Shown here: one piece after another, positions 1 to 8,525 of the stretch
How positions within the stretch are numbered: the stretch's first letter is position 1
Layout: the number at the start of each line of letters is the position of its first letter
From: Coriobacteriia bacterium
GTDB taxonomy: Bacteria > Actinomycetota > Coriobacteriia > Anaerosomatales > PALSA-660
Length of the DNA stretch: 50,461 bases
Direction: 5' to 3'
Assembly (NCBI GenBank): GCA_025361335.1
Contig: JANYAK010000036.1
Coordinates: 1 to 50,461, forward strand
Notes under the pieces: model-generated
Database searches by the model: none
What the model saw: only the letters and a program-made list of their open reading frames with translations
Told to the model about the DNA's origin: nothing
Made by a program: the position numbers and the translations under genes

Positions 1-167
1 TCCAGCCCGCCCAGGCGACGGGAAGGCGCGCGATGCACCCTCAAAGGCTCGCCGAAAGGGCTCTTCACCAGCGGATTCGTGCACTCACTCTGGCAACGGC
101 GGACGGGGTTCCGGTCTTGCACTGACTTTGTCAATCAACCGCCGCTCTTCGAGGCGCCCTTCGTCTG

Positions 168-1415
168 CTAGAGGTAGCGCCTCACGAAGCGGCCGCCTCT
201 GCGGCGCAGCGTCCGCAGCTGCGCCGTCACCTTCTGCCGCGCGGCTCGCCGACCCAACGCGAGGGCGCCGACGCGGGGATGCAGCGCCAGCGCGTCGCGG
301 TAGATCGCCAGGAGCCGCTCCGCCTGCAGGTCGATCGAGAGGCTCCTGGCCCGGTCCAGAGAGGCCGCCGACATCGCGCTGCGCAGGGCGGGGTCTCCCA
401 GCACGCGGTCCGCAGCCGCGGCAAGCGCCGCCGGGTCCTCCGCGACGAGCAGGCCGTTGACGCCGTCTCGGACCGCGTCGGCTACGGCAAGGTCGTCGAC
501 CGCGACCACCGGGAGCCCCGCAGCCATCGCCTCGGTGATCACGAGTCCTTGCGTCTCGCTCGTGGACGCGAAGAACAGCAGGTCGGAAGCGTGGTAGGCG
601 GCGCACACGTCGCCGCGGCCGAGGTATCCGGTGAACGTCACACGGTCCTCGACGCCGTCCTTGCGAATGTGGCGCTCGAGGTCGTCCCGGTAGGGGCCGT
701 CCCCGACCACCAGGAGATGCGCGTTCTTGGTCCGCACGAACGACATCGCGTCCACGAGCAGGTCGACGTTCTTCTCGAGCCCCAGGCGTCCGACGAACAC
801 CAGCAGGCGGGCGTCATCCGCGATGCCGAAGCGTCCGCGGAACGCCTCGACGGCTTCCGGGTCGCGCTCGGAGAAGGTCTTGGCGTCCACACCGGTCGGA
901 AGCGTGATCACCGGCTTGCGAACACCCCATTCGGCCAGCGCGCGGTTGATCTTCGTGGACGGGGCGATGACGACGTCGCACTGGTTGCAGAAGTCCCGGG
1001 TCAGCCGTTCCGCTATCTCGCGGGTGAACTGCGCCTCCCATACGTAGTGGACGTATTCGGGATACAGCGTGTGGTAGGTGTGGATGTAGGGGACGTGGGT
1101 CTGCTTCGCCATCGCCAGGCCGAACAGGCCGACGGCGAACGGGTCGTGGGAATGGATGATGTCGAGCTTGGCCCGGCGGACCAGCCGGTGCGCCCGAGCC
1201 GAGTACACCGCGGCGAGCCTCATCTCGGGCTGGAAGGCGAACGGGACCGACGGCATCCGGATGACATGGGGACCGTCAGCGGGCTGGCGCGGCGTGGGGG
1301 CGAAGATGTAGACCGCGTGGCCCTTGCGCTCGAGGGCCTGCGCGAACAGGCGTATGGAGGTGACCACGCCGTTGATCTGCGGCGTGTAGGTGTCGGTGAA
1401 GAAGCCGATCCTCAT
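168..1415 (-). CDS. GT4 family glycosyltransferase
   Basis: A 415-residue cytosolic or membrane-associated GT-B glycosyltransferase. The N-terminus GFFTDTYTPQINGVVTS (residues 4-20) is the acceptor-side loop typical of family GT4 enzymes that glycosylate diacylglycerol or phosphatidylinositol. The C-terminal donor half carries VFVGRLGLEKNVD (207-218) and the nucleotide-sugar E-x7-E motif (E287, E295, in ETQGLVITE). The ATG at 1415 is chosen because the family consensus begins there; an upstream in-frame ATG would add 17 unconserved residues. It stands alone on the minus strand. The likely role is glycolipid or cell-envelope glycan synthesis, but donor and acceptor cannot be read from sequence. 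Confidence 0.9.
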   Translation of the reverse strand: MRIGFFTDTYTPQINGVVTSIRLFAQALERKGHAVYIFAPTPRQPADGPHVIRMPSVPFAFQPEMRLAAVYSARAHRLVRRAKLDIIHSHDPFAVGLFGLAMAKQTHVPYIHTYHTLYPEYVHYVWEAQFTREIAERLTRDFCNQCDVVIAPSTKINRALAEWGVRKPVITLPTGVDAKTFSERDPEAVEAFRGRFGIADDARLLVFVGRLGLEKNVDLLVDAMSFVRTKNAHLLVVGDGPYRDDLERHIRKDGVEDRVTFTGYLGRGDVCAAYHASDLLFFASTSETQGLVITEAMAAGLPVVAVDDLAVADAVRDGVNGLLVAEDPAALAAAADRVLGDPALRSAMSAASLDRARSLSIDLQAERLLAIYRDALALHPRVGALALGRRAARQKVTAQLRTLRRRGGRFVRRYL

Positions 1416-1552
1416 GCGGGCGGTCGCCCCTTTCGCGCTGGGCACCTGCCGGGGCGCACACGGCATGGTATCGCAACCGCACTCGGCCGCGCACCCGGGG
1501 CGTCGTCAAGGCGCGCCCTACGTCCGTCCTCGGCGCGAGCCTGCCATGCGGC

Positions 1553-2050
1553 CTAGACCAGCTTCTCCAGCATCATGACGTCGAGCAGCCGGCCGAACTT
1601 CATTCCCACCTCATGCAGAACGCCGACCTCCACAAAGCCGAGATTGCGAGACATGCGGATGCTGGCGGCGTTCTCCGTACAGATGCGCGCGAGTGCGGCA
1701 TGCACCCCGGCTGCTCGGCCCGCCTCGATGACGGCGTCGGACAGCTTCGATCCGAGTCCGCAGCCCTGCCACGCCTCGTCGATGTAGGTCGAGGCCTCGA
1801 CGCTCGCGGCGTACGCGCAACGGTCAGACCATCGCGACAGCGATGCCCAGCCGACGACCTCGCCGGCGACGTCGGCCACCAGCACGGGATGCCGCGGATC
1901 ATTCGAGTGCTCGGCCAGCCAGCGCAGCCGGTCCTCGACGGTCTCGGGAGTGGTGTCGAACGTGGCCGTAGTGTTCAGGACGGCCTGGTTGTAGATGCGG
2001 CTGATGGCGGCCGCGTCGGCGGGTTGGGCGGGGCGAATGTCGGTGTCCAC
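1553..2050 (-). CDS. GNAT N-acetyltransferase, phosphinothricin-acetyltransferase-like
   Basis: A 165-residue single-domain GNAT acetyltransferase, predicted to move an acetyl group from acetyl-CoA to a primary amine. The opening IRPAQPADAAAISRIYNQAV and the following TTATFDTTPETVEDR are typical of the Pat/Bar subgroup. The acetyl-CoA pyrophosphate-binding loop is QGCGLG (about residues 95-100). Translation starts at a GTG preceded by GGAGG. It is separated from the glycosyltransferase by about 140 bases and is probably its own unit. Members of this subgroup act on phosphinothricin, methionine sulfoximine or other amino compounds; the substrate here is unknown. Confidence 0.88.
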   Translation of the reverse strand: MDTDIRPAQPADAAAISRIYNQAVLNTTATFDTTPETVEDRLRWLAEHSNDPRHPVLVADVAGEVVGWASLSRWSDRCAYAASVEASTYIDEAWQGCGLGSKLSDAVIEAGRAAGVHAALARICTENAASIRMSRNLGFVEVGVLHEVGMKFGRLLDVMMLEKLV

Positions 2051-2187
2051 GGGTCCTCCGTGCGTCGGTGGCGCATGGGCAGGTCGTCGGGTGCGGGGGC
2101 GGGTCGCCGCGCGGCCCGAGGTGGGCCTGCGCCAATGGTATGCTTTCGGCCTGCGGGGGACGAGGCCGCGCAGCCGGGGAGGCGGAC

Positions 2188-2799
2188 ATGGCGCATCGCG
2201 ACAATGGAGCCGCTCCGAGCGTCCCGCCCGACGCGCAGGTCGTCCCCGCGCGGCTCATCCCGGCCCTCATCCAGCCCGCTTTCCAGCCTCCGGCCCCACC
2301 GCTCGCGGTCGCGGGCGTCGTCATCGGCTTCCTCGTGGCCGTCTCCCTCCTGGCGTTCGCGGGATGGAACTGGTACGCGCGCTCGGTGCTCGACGTGGCC
2401 GTCGCGGGAGTGAAAGCATCGGTGGGCGACGACATGCGGTCGCTGTCGGCGCTCATCCCGAGTGAGACGGCCGCGACGCCGGCGTTCCGGAGCGCTCTGA
2501 TCGCCATCCCTCGGCGTGCGGATGTCCACTTCGACGCGCCGGAGTGGCGAGGCACCGGCGTGACCGTCCGTCTCACGCTCGGAGGTAAGCGGGGTTCCGT
2601 CTCGCTGTCGCCCTCGACATCGGCGCTCGGAGAGGCGGTCCTTCGCTGGACCGGCGCGCCGTTCGGCGATGCGACGGGCACCGTGGTGCTGACCGACGAG
2701 GCCACCGGTTGGCGATTGCTCTACATCACGGTGGGCAAGAAGGGCGCGAGCTTTGCCCCTGAGGACGCAGCGAAGACGTTCGCGGCGTCGGGCGGATAG
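2188..2799 (+). CDS. membrane-anchored protein of unknown function
   Basis: A 203-residue protein not recognised as a known family. The ATG at 2188 has a strong Shine-Dalgarno (GGGGAGG at 2176-2182), so an upstream in-frame ATG that would add 40 residues is rejected. A Pro/Ala-rich cytosolic head of about 40 residues is followed by one transmembrane helix (LAVAGVVIGFLVAVSLLAF, about residues 43-62). The exposed domain that follows is rich in short beta-like segments and ends near the C-terminus with WRLLYITVGKKGASF. It sits 8 bases before the DUF72 gene, suggesting co-transcription. The function is unknown. Confidence 0.8.
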   Translation: MAHRDNGAAPSVPPDAQVVPARLIPALIQPAFQPPAPPLAVAGVVIGFLVAVSLLAFAGWNWYARSVLDVAVAGVKASVGDDMRSLSALIPSETAATPAFRSALIAIPRRADVHFDAPEWRGTGVTVRLTLGGKRGSVSLSPSTSALGEAVLRWTGAPFGDATGTVVLTDEATGWRLLYITVGKKGASFAPEDAAKTFAASGG

Positions 2800-2807
2800 G
2801 AGGCGCC

Positions 2808-3758
2808 GTGGGCACCGTGCACGTCGGTACCTGCTCCTGGACCGAGAAGACGGTGGTCGGCCTCTGGTATCCCAAGGGGGTCAACTCGCCGGAGCAGCGC
2901 CTGCGCTACTACGCCTCGCGGTTCGACACCGTCGAGGTCGACTCGTCGTTCTACGCCCTCCCGCAGCGACGGAACGCGGAGCTGTGGGTCCAGCGCACGC
3001 CGAGCGACTTCACCTTCCACGTCAAGGCATACGGGATGATGACCGGGCATCAGGTCGAGGAATGTTCCCTGCACGAGGGGCTGCGCGCGTTCCCCCACGA
3101 GGTCACGCCACGGGGGCGCGTGCTTGACCCCCACCCGAACATGGTCGACGCGGCCTTCGACATCTTCATCGACGCCATCGGGCCGCTGCGCGAATCAGGG
3201 AAGCTGGGCGGGATCCTCATGCAGTTCCCGCCGTATTTCACCGCCAAGACTCCTGAGGCGCAGCGCACGAGCTTCGACTACCTCGACCGCGTGCGCGCCA
3301 AGCTCGACGGCTACCGGGTGCTGGTCGAGTTCCGCCATTCCTCGTGGGCGCGACCTGGCGTGGCCGACGCGGTCTCGCGCTTCCTGGCCGACCGGGACAT
3401 GTCGTTCGTGTCGGTGGACTCGCCGCAGTTCGAGTCGGACTGCACCATGCCGCCGGTCGCGGCGGTCACGTCCGACTGGGCCTACGTCCGGTTCCACGGC
3501 CGCAACGCCGACACCTGGTTCGGCGCGCACGGGTCTTCAGCCGACCGGTTCGACTACCACTACACCCCCGATGAGCTTAGTGAGTGGGAACCGAAGATCC
3601 GCGACCTGGCCCGCTCGGCGGACCGCACCTTCGTCATGTTCAACAACAACAAGTACGATTATGCACAGCGCAACGCCGCCGACATCGCGACCATCTTGGG
3701 GGACCTCGTGCCTCCGAGATCGGACGCTGGAGGGGACGAGGCACCGAGTCTGTTCTGA
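2808..3758 (+). CDS. DUF72 (YecE-like) family protein
   Basis: A 316-residue DUF72 protein, a TIM-barrel-like family whose biochemical role is not established. Family marks are GTCSWTEKT near the start, the FDTVEVDSSFYALPQ segment, FTFHVKAYG, VEFRHSSW and YVRFHGRN, and a C-terminal VMFNNNKYDYAQRNA. The GTG start is set by an AGGAGG-type ribosome site that overlaps the stop of the upstream gene, only 8 bases away, so the two are likely translated from one message. The length is slightly above the usual 240-300 residues because of an insertion around residues 75-110. It is followed 22 bases later by the zinc-ribbon gene. Confidence 0.92.
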   Translation: MGTVHVGTCSWTEKTVVGLWYPKGVNSPEQRLRYYASRFDTVEVDSSFYALPQRRNAELWVQRTPSDFTFHVKAYGMMTGHQVEECSLHEGLRAFPHEVTPRGRVLDPHPNMVDAAFDIFIDAIGPLRESGKLGGILMQFPPYFTAKTPEAQRTSFDYLDRVRAKLDGYRVLVEFRHSSWARPGVADAVSRFLADRDMSFVSVDSPQFESDCTMPPVAAVTSDWAYVRFHGRNADTWFGAHGSSADRFDYHYTPDELSEWEPKIRDLARSADRTFVMFNNNKYDYAQRNAADIATILGDLVPPRSDAGGDEAPSLF

Positions 3759-3780
3759 CGACACGGGAGGAGCGAGGAAG

Positions 3781-4509
3781 ATGGCACGCGCCGGATACTG
3801 TCACGATTGCGGGGCGTACGTCTGGGTCGACGGCGAATGGAAGTGCCCCCAGGGCCACGCCCGCGAGCGGGTGAACGCCTGGTACGACAGCGATACGGGG
3901 GCGCCGCTGACGCCCCCATGGGACGCTCAGGCTCCGGCGCCCGCGTCCGTCGCTCCCGCGCCCGCCCCCGCACCGGCCCCCGCCGCGCCCGCCGCAGCCC
4001 CCGCGCCCGCAGCGCCCGCTGCGCCCGCCGCGCCCGCGCCCGCACCTGCACCCGCACCGGTCGCCGTGTCCGGGCCCGCGACCCGCATCGACCTGCTTGC
4101 GGCCATCCTCGCCGCGTTCGCGGACTACCCGGGCTACGCGGTCGCCTACGGCACCGACACGGACATCACGATCAGCAACAAGGTCGCCGACGGTTCGTTC
4201 GGGACGGGCAAGAAGAAGGTCGACTTCGAGGCCATGATGAAGGCCGTCGAAGGCGAGCGGACGCTCTACTACTGGGAGATCCTCAAGGAGCAGGGCATGG
4301 GGCTGTCCATGGGCACCATGGAGTCGGAAAGCTATTCGACGTTCGGCGCGAAGCGCTGGGGCACCAAGAAGGAAGTCCTGATCGGCCCGGGCGGCACGGT
4401 GTCGTACGAGTGGGACTACGCCAAGACGCGGCAGATCGTCGAAGCGACCGCGAAGCAGCTCGGATGGACCGTCAAGACCGTGCTGCGGAAGAGCTCCGCG
4501 AAGTGGTGA
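3781..4509 (+). CDS. zinc-ribbon protein with Ala/Pro linker
   Basis: A 242-residue protein in three parts. Residues 1-30 form a short zinc-ribbon-like motif (C7, C10, C22, H26). Residues about 48-98 are a low-complexity Ala-Pro linker. Residues about 100-242 form a globular domain I do not recognise, containing YTYW-like and GTKKEVLIGPGG segments. The ATG at 3781 follows GGGAGGAGCGAGGA; the same frame is open far upstream, but that part overlaps the DUF72 gene and is a shadow. It is probably the last gene of a 2188-4509 operon. Its 3' end overlaps the convergent ABC ATPase gene by 38 bases. The domain layout suggests a cytosolic binding protein. Confidence 0.8.
   Translation: MARAGYCHDCGAYVWVDGEWKCPQGHARERVNAWYDSDTGAPLTPPWDAQAPAPASVAPAPAPAPAPAAPAAAPAPAAPAAPAAPAPAPAPAPVAVSGPATRIDLLAAILAAFADYPGYAVAYGTDTDITISNKVADGSFGTGKKKVDFEAMMKAVEGERTLYYWEILKEQGMGLSMGTMESESYSTFGAKRWGTKKEVLIGPGGTVSYEWDYAKTRQIVEATAKQLGWTVKTVLRKSSAKW
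3931..4065 (+). repeat. Ala-Pro codon repeat (GCN-CCN)
   Basis: An imperfect tandem repeat of alternating Ala and Pro codons (gcgcccgcc-type units) encodes the linker of the zinc-ribbon protein. Such tracts are prone to length change by slippage. Confidence 0.75.
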
Positions 4510-5236
4510 GACCCGCGGCCACCGCGGCGACGCTCGGCGCGCCCACCGGGTTGCGGACGTCCGCGACCAGCTTGCCGTCGCGGATCTCGAGGATCCGGTC
4601 GGTCATCGACGCTATCTCCTGGTCGTGGGTCACGATCAGGAACGTCGTCCCCCAGTCGGCGTTGATGCGCCGGAACAGCCGGTAGACGGCGTCGGTGTTC
4701 TCGGTGTCGAGGTTGCCGGTCGGCTCGTCGGCCAGCACCAGCGGGGGCCGGTTCATCAGCGCCCGCCCGATGGCCACGCGTTGCTTCTGCCCGCCGGAGA
4801 GGTCGTTGGCGTTCTTGCCGCCAAGCCCCTCGAGGCCCAGGACCACCATCGTCTCCTCGGCCAGCTCGCGCAGCGCGGCATCGACGGTCTTGCCCGCGAT
4901 GGCCGTGGGCATCAGCAGGTTCTCCCACACTGTGAACTCGGGCAGCAGATGGTGGAACTGGAAGACGAACCCCAGCAGCTCGTTGCGCAGGGACGCCCGG
5001 TCGCGGGAGCTCGCGCCGTCCGTGGCGCGGCCGTCGAGCACCAGCCGCCCCTCCGTGGCCGTGTCCAGCAGGCCGAGCAGGTTGAGCAGGGTCGACTTGC
5101 CCGACCCCGAGCGGCCGATGACCGCGGCGATCTCGCCCCGGCCGATCTCGAAGCTCACGTCGTCCAGGGCGCGCGTCTGCTCGAGCGTCCCGTAGACCTT
5201 CGTCAGGCCTTCCGCCAGCACCAGCGCGTCAGCCAT
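4472..5236 (-). CDS. ABC transporter ATP-binding protein, LolD/MacB type
   Basis: A 254-residue ATPase subunit of an ABC system. It has Walker A GRSGSGKST (41-49), a Q-loop (FQFHHLLPEFTVWEN), signature LSGGQ (146-150), Walker B LVLADEP (166-172) and a switch histidine in IVTHDQ. The long Q-loop region and NLDTENTDAVYRLFR are typical of the LolD/MacB/FtsE subgroup, which powers mechanotransmission rather than classic import. Its start overlaps the end of the permease gene by 8 bases, so the two form one complex. The C-terminal 25 residues are low-complexity and read into the convergent zinc-ribbon gene. Confidence 0.93.
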   Translation of the reverse strand: MADALVLAEGLTKVYGTLEQTRALDDVSFEIGRGEIAAVIGRSGSGKSTLLNLLGLLDTATEGRLVLDGRATDGASSRDRASLRNELLGFVFQFHHLLPEFTVWENLLMPTAIAGKTVDAALRELAEETMVVLGLEGLGGKNANDLSGGQKQRVAIGRALMNRPPLVLADEPTGNLDTENTDAVYRLFRRINADWGTTFLIVTHDQEIASMTDRILEIRDGKLVADVRNPVGAPSVAAVAAGLTTSRSSSAARS

Positions 5237-6374
5237 TCTGGATCACCTCGATCGGGTCGAGGCGGGCCGTCTTGCGCGTCGGGATGATCGACGAGAGCAG
5301 GGCCACCAGCATGCCCACGGCCGCGGAGATGCCGACGAACACCGGCTGGGCCACGATGGGGAACGCGCTGGGGCTGCTGGCCGTCCCGAACGTGAACCCG
5401 GCGATCAGCGCGAGCCCCAATCCGACGCCCAAGGCCGTCCCGGCGACACCGAGGATGCTCGCCTGCCACAGGAAGATGGCCGCCGTGCTCCCGTCCGCCA
5501 TGCCGAGCGCCTTCAGGATGCCGATCTGCCGCGTCTTCTGGACCGCGGAGATCGCCAACGTCGACGCGATCCCCAGCGCGACCGCCACCAGCACGAACAC
5601 CTGGATCATGTAGCTGGAGGCGGACTGGGAGTTGAGCGCCGCCAGGAGGTCCTTGTTGTCGACCTGCCAGTCGGTGACCTTGATCCCGGACAGGCGCGCG
5701 CGCCACGCGGTGGCCACCGCCGTGGACGTGAACGGATCGGCCACCTGGACCGCCACGAGCGAGTACTGGTCCGGGCGGTAGCCCAGAGCCTGTCGGGGCA
5801 GTTCCGGTCCGGTGAAGGCCGTGCGTTCGTTGGCCGCCGCCGACCCGAGGTCGAAGATGCCCGACACTGTCAGGGTGCGCACGTCGTTGCCGCCCAGCAC
5901 GAGGTTGGCCGGGTCCCCGCGTTTGACCCCGTACTTGCGTGCGAAGTCCACGCCTACCATGATCTCGCCCGGCCGCAGCGACGGCTCGCCCTCGACGGTC
6001 CGCTGGCGCAATCGGTAGATCGTGTTGAGGTCGGCCAGGTCGCCGCCGGTGATGGACAGCGGGACCTTGTCGGTGCCCTTGGAGAACAGCGCGGAGATGT
6101 CGCGCTCCGGCACGACGGCCGTGACGCGCGAGTCCCCACGTACCACGCGCGCGACTGCGCTCGAGAACGTGACGGGATCGCCGTCCTTCAGCGCTCGCAG
6201 GGACACGTGGGGGCTGGAGCCTATCGTCCGCTCGATGAGCGATGCTTGCAGGCTCGTGATGAGGGAGCCCACGAACACCTGGACGGCGATGCCGACCGCG
6301 ATCCCCGCGATGATGAGCCCCGATTGGACCGGCGAGGTGCGCAGGAAGCGTGCCGCGATCTTGAGCGGCAGCAT
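5229..6374 (-). CDS. FtsX/MacB-like ABC transporter permease
   Basis: A 381-residue permease with the FtsX architecture: one N-terminal transmembrane helix (about 17-38), a roughly 200-residue extracytoplasmic MacB_PCD-like domain (with VPERDISALFSKGTDKVPLS and MVGVDFARKYGVKRG), then three transmembrane helices in the last 130 residues. The loop QKTRQIGILKALGM is a typical coupling segment after helix 2. It lies 3 bases downstream of the cobalamin-binding protein gene and overlaps the ATPase gene. Family members move lipoproteins, peptides or lipids or drive periplasmic conformational work; the cargo here is unknown. Confidence 0.93.
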   Translation of the reverse strand: MLPLKIAARFLRTSPVQSGLIIAGIAVGIAVQVFVGSLITSLQASLIERTIGSSPHVSLRALKDGDPVTFSSAVARVVRGDSRVTAVVPERDISALFSKGTDKVPLSITGGDLADLNTIYRLRQRTVEGEPSLRPGEIMVGVDFARKYGVKRGDPANLVLGGNDVRTLTVSGIFDLGSAAANERTAFTGPELPRQALGYRPDQYSLVAVQVADPFTSTAVATAWRARLSGIKVTDWQVDNKDLLAALNSQSASSYMIQVFVLVAVALGIASTLAISAVQKTRQIGILKALGMADGSTAAIFLWQASILGVAGTALGVGLGLALIAGFTFGTASSPSAFPIVAQPVFVGISAAVGMLVALLSSIIPTRKTARLDPIEVIQNG

Positions 6375-6377
6375 CGG

Positions 6378-7043
6378 TCAGCCGTCCGATCGGACGGGGG
6401 CCACGTCGCCGAGGAACTCCGCGGCGTGAAACACCTCGTCGTCGCGCAGCCCGGCCGTGTCCGCCGCCCACGCCGGCCCGGCGACGACGAGCCGCACGCC
6501 CTGCAAGGAGTCGCGCAGCTCGTCGAGCACGTGGCGGATGCGGACCCTGTGGAAGTGGGTGGCCGAGGTGAGCAGGACCAGATCGACAGCCAGCGTTCGC
6601 GCGGCGTCGACGATCTCGGCGTTGGGCACGTCGGGCCCGAGCAGATAGGTCGTCCATCCCGCCAAGTCGAACAGGTCGGACAGCATCCGCAGGCCGAGAT
6701 CGTGTCCTTCCCCGTGCGGGCAGGCGAGCAGGACGGCCCGGTCCGCCGGCTGGAGCGCGGCCTTGGCCGCCAGGACGCGGGGGTAGAGCGCATCGACGAC
6801 GTCGCGAACGGCCGCCGAGTAGAGGTGCTCCTCCCAGACCCGGACGTCGCCGCTCTGCCACCGGCCGCCGACGCTCACCATGAGCGGCGTCAGCACTTCG
6901 GTGTAGAGCTGGGGGATGTCTATTCGACCAGCGTCCACGGCGTCGAGGGCCGCCATGACCGCCCCCGGCCGATCGTGGGTCGCGAGCAGGCGGTCCAGCG
7001 ACTCCCGCAATGCGGCCGAACCGTCTTTCGCATCCGGGGTCAT
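6378..7043 (-). CDS. stand-alone CarH-like cobalamin-binding domain protein
   Basis: A 221-residue protein made only of a B12-binding module: a helical B12-binding-2 bundle (about residues 5-95) and a Rossmann-like B12-binding domain (about 102-215). It has W62-x9-E72-H73, the Wx9EH signature that caps the upper face of adenosylcobalamin in CarH photoreceptors, and E112-x-H114-x-x-G117, whose histidine would be the lower axial ligand. Unlike CarH it lacks a MerR-type helix-turn-helix. The ATG at 7043 is set by AAGAGGTGGGC just upstream. It is first in an operon with an ABC permease and ATPase. A light or B12 sensor acting through protein contacts is inferred; a methyltransferase corrinoid protein is less likely given the Wx9EH motif. 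Confidence 0.88.
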   Translation of the reverse strand: MTPDAKDGSAALRESLDRLLATHDRPGAVMAALDAVDAGRIDIPQLYTEVLTPLMVSVGGRWQSGDVRVWEEHLYSAAVRDVVDALYPRVLAAKAALQPADRAVLLACPHGEGHDLGLRMLSDLFDLAGWTTYLLGPDVPNAEIVDAARTLAVDLVLLTSATHFHRVRIRHVLDELRDSLQGVRLVVAGPAWAADTAGLRDDEVFHAAEFLGDVAPVRSDG

Positions 7044-7090
7044 GCCCACCTCTTCCCCTCGCCGGTCCTGCCGGTATTGTGCCCCTTCGC

Positions 7091-7109
7091 GGAAGAGCAC
7101 GCGTCTTCC
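7091..7109. promoter_or_regulatory. inverted repeat upstream of the cobalamin-protein operon
   Basis: GGAAGA and TCTTCC arms separated by 7 bases lie 48-66 bases upstream of the ATG at 7043. This is a plausible operator position for the minus-strand operon. It is seen by eye only. Confidence 0.3.
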
Positions 7110-7170
7110 GGGCGTGGCTTTCCGCGTCTGGGCTCGTGTGCGGCCCCGGCTTCGCCACATTGGTCGCGGG

Positions 7171-7199
7171 TGGACATCCCGGCCTCCGGTCGCTAGAAT
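7171..7199 (+). promoter_or_regulatory. promoter of tRNA-Asp
   Basis: TGGACA (7171-7176), a 17-base spacer and TAGAAT (7194-7199) match the housekeeping sigma consensus. The tRNA begins 18 bases after the -10 element. Confidence 0.65.
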
Positions 7200-7216
7200 C
7201 GCAACGCTGTTCGCAC

Positions 7217-7293
<77 letters not shown>

Positions 7294-7384
7294 CCACATC
7301 ATCGCAGGTCGGAGCCGCATCGGGTCCGGCCTGTTCTTCGTTCTCGAGGCCGCGCGGCCACCTGTCCGCCACCGGCAGCCGTGG

Positions 7385-7390
7385 TAGAAT
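7385..7390 (+). promoter_or_regulatory. candidate -10 element of the hem operon
   Basis: TAGAAT lies 59 bases upstream of the hemE ATG. No convincing -35 hexamer accompanies it (CTGTCC at 7362-7367 with 17-base spacing is weak). Confidence 0.35.
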
Positions 7391-7448
7391 GGCGCTTCCT
7401 CCGTTCTCGGTACGCTTCAGCGATCTTCGCCCGAAAGGACCCCGCCTC

Positions 7449-8519
7449 ATGGCCTTCAACGACCTCTTCCTGCGCGCGGCGCGCCTCCAGCCCACCGAGC
7501 GCACGCCGGTGTGGATGATGCGCCAGGCGGGACGCTACTTGGCCGAATACCGCGCCATCCGCGAGAACCACGGCTTCCTCGAGATGTGCCGCACTCCGGA
7601 ACTCGCCGTCGAGGTCACGATCCAGCCGGTCGACCTGGTGGGCGTGGACGCCGCCATCCTGTTCAGCGACATCCTCGTGGTGTTCCCCGGGATGGGGCTG
7701 GATCTGGAGTTCGCCAAGGGCGAGGGGCCGGTCATCCACAATCCGGTGCGCAGCGTGGCCGACGTCAGGAAGCTGGGGATCTCCGACCCCATCGAGGACA
7801 CCGGCTACGTGATGGAGACGCTCAAGATCCTGCGTCGCGAACTCGTGGACAAGGTCCCGCTCATCGGCTTCGCGGGCGCGCCGTTCACGCTGGCCAGCTA
7901 CGCGGTCGAGGGCCACGGCACCCGCGACTATGAGAACTGCAAGGCACTCATGTGGGGCGAGCCGGCCGCGTGGGACATGCTCATGACCAAGTTCTCCGAC
8001 ACCGTCATCGCCTACCTGTGCGCGCAGATCGACGCGGGCGCGCAGGTCGTCCAACTGTTCGACAGCTGGGTCGGCTACGTCGCGCCCCGCGACTACGAGC
8101 GCTTCGTGCTCCCGTACTCCAAGCGCGTGCTGGCCGAGGTGAAGGCGCACGGCGACAAGGTCGTGCCCGGCGGCGTCCCCGTGATCCACTTCGCCAACGG
8201 CGCGACCTCGATGATGGACCTCGTCCAGCAGGCCGGCGGCGACATCGTGGGCGTCGACTGGCGGCTCGACATGCGCAAGGTGGTCGAGACCATCGACCCC
8301 CGGTTCGGCATCCAAGGCAACATCGACCCCGTGGCGCTGTTCGCACCCGACGATGCGCTCGAGGACATGGTCGTCGACATCCTCGAGAAGGTGGGCACGC
8401 GGCCGGGCCACATCTTCAACCTCGGCCACGGCATCCACAAGACGACCGACCCCGAGAAGGCCCGCACCATGATCCGCCTCGTGCACGAGCATTCCGACCG
8501 CATCCGGGCCGGGGCGTAG
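7449..8519 (+). CDS. hemE: uroporphyrinogen decarboxylase
   Basis: A 356-residue cytosolic enzyme that decarboxylates the four acetate side chains of uroporphyrinogen III to give coproporphyrinogen III. The family signature PVWMMRQAGRYL (residues 20-31) holds the substrate-binding arginines, and FSDILVVFPGMG and GFAGAPFTLASY follow in the usual places. The length is normal. The ATG at 7449 follows AAAGGA; upstream in-frame codons run into the tRNA and are rejected. It is the first gene of hemE-ferrochelatase-oxidase, with a 6-base gap to the next gene, so the three likely form one operon. Confidence 0.97.
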   Translation: MAFNDLFLRAARLQPTERTPVWMMRQAGRYLAEYRAIRENHGFLEMCRTPELAVEVTIQPVDLVGVDAAILFSDILVVFPGMGLDLEFAKGEGPVIHNPVRSVADVRKLGISDPIEDTGYVMETLKILRRELVDKVPLIGFAGAPFTLASYAVEGHGTRDYENCKALMWGEPAAWDMLMTKFSDTVIAYLCAQIDAGAQVVQLFDSWVGYVAPRDYERFVLPYSKRVLAEVKAHGDKVVPGGVPVIHFANGATSMMDLVQQAGGDIVGVDWRLDMRKVVETIDPRFGIQGNIDPVALFAPDDALEDMVVDILEKVGTRPGHIFNLGHGIHKTTDPEKARTMIRLVHEHSDRIRAGA

Positions 8520-8525
8520 GCGACC

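Noticed and set aside
1-167. Open frames at the left edge beside the glycosyltransferase gene
   Set aside because: Both strands are open for about 50 codons but show no motif, ribosome site or convincing composition; nothing is called here.
5203-7158. 651-codon minus-strand frame across the ABC permease and cobalamin-protein genes
   Set aside because: A different frame from the real operon genes, with Arg/Gly-rich low-complexity translation and no domain.
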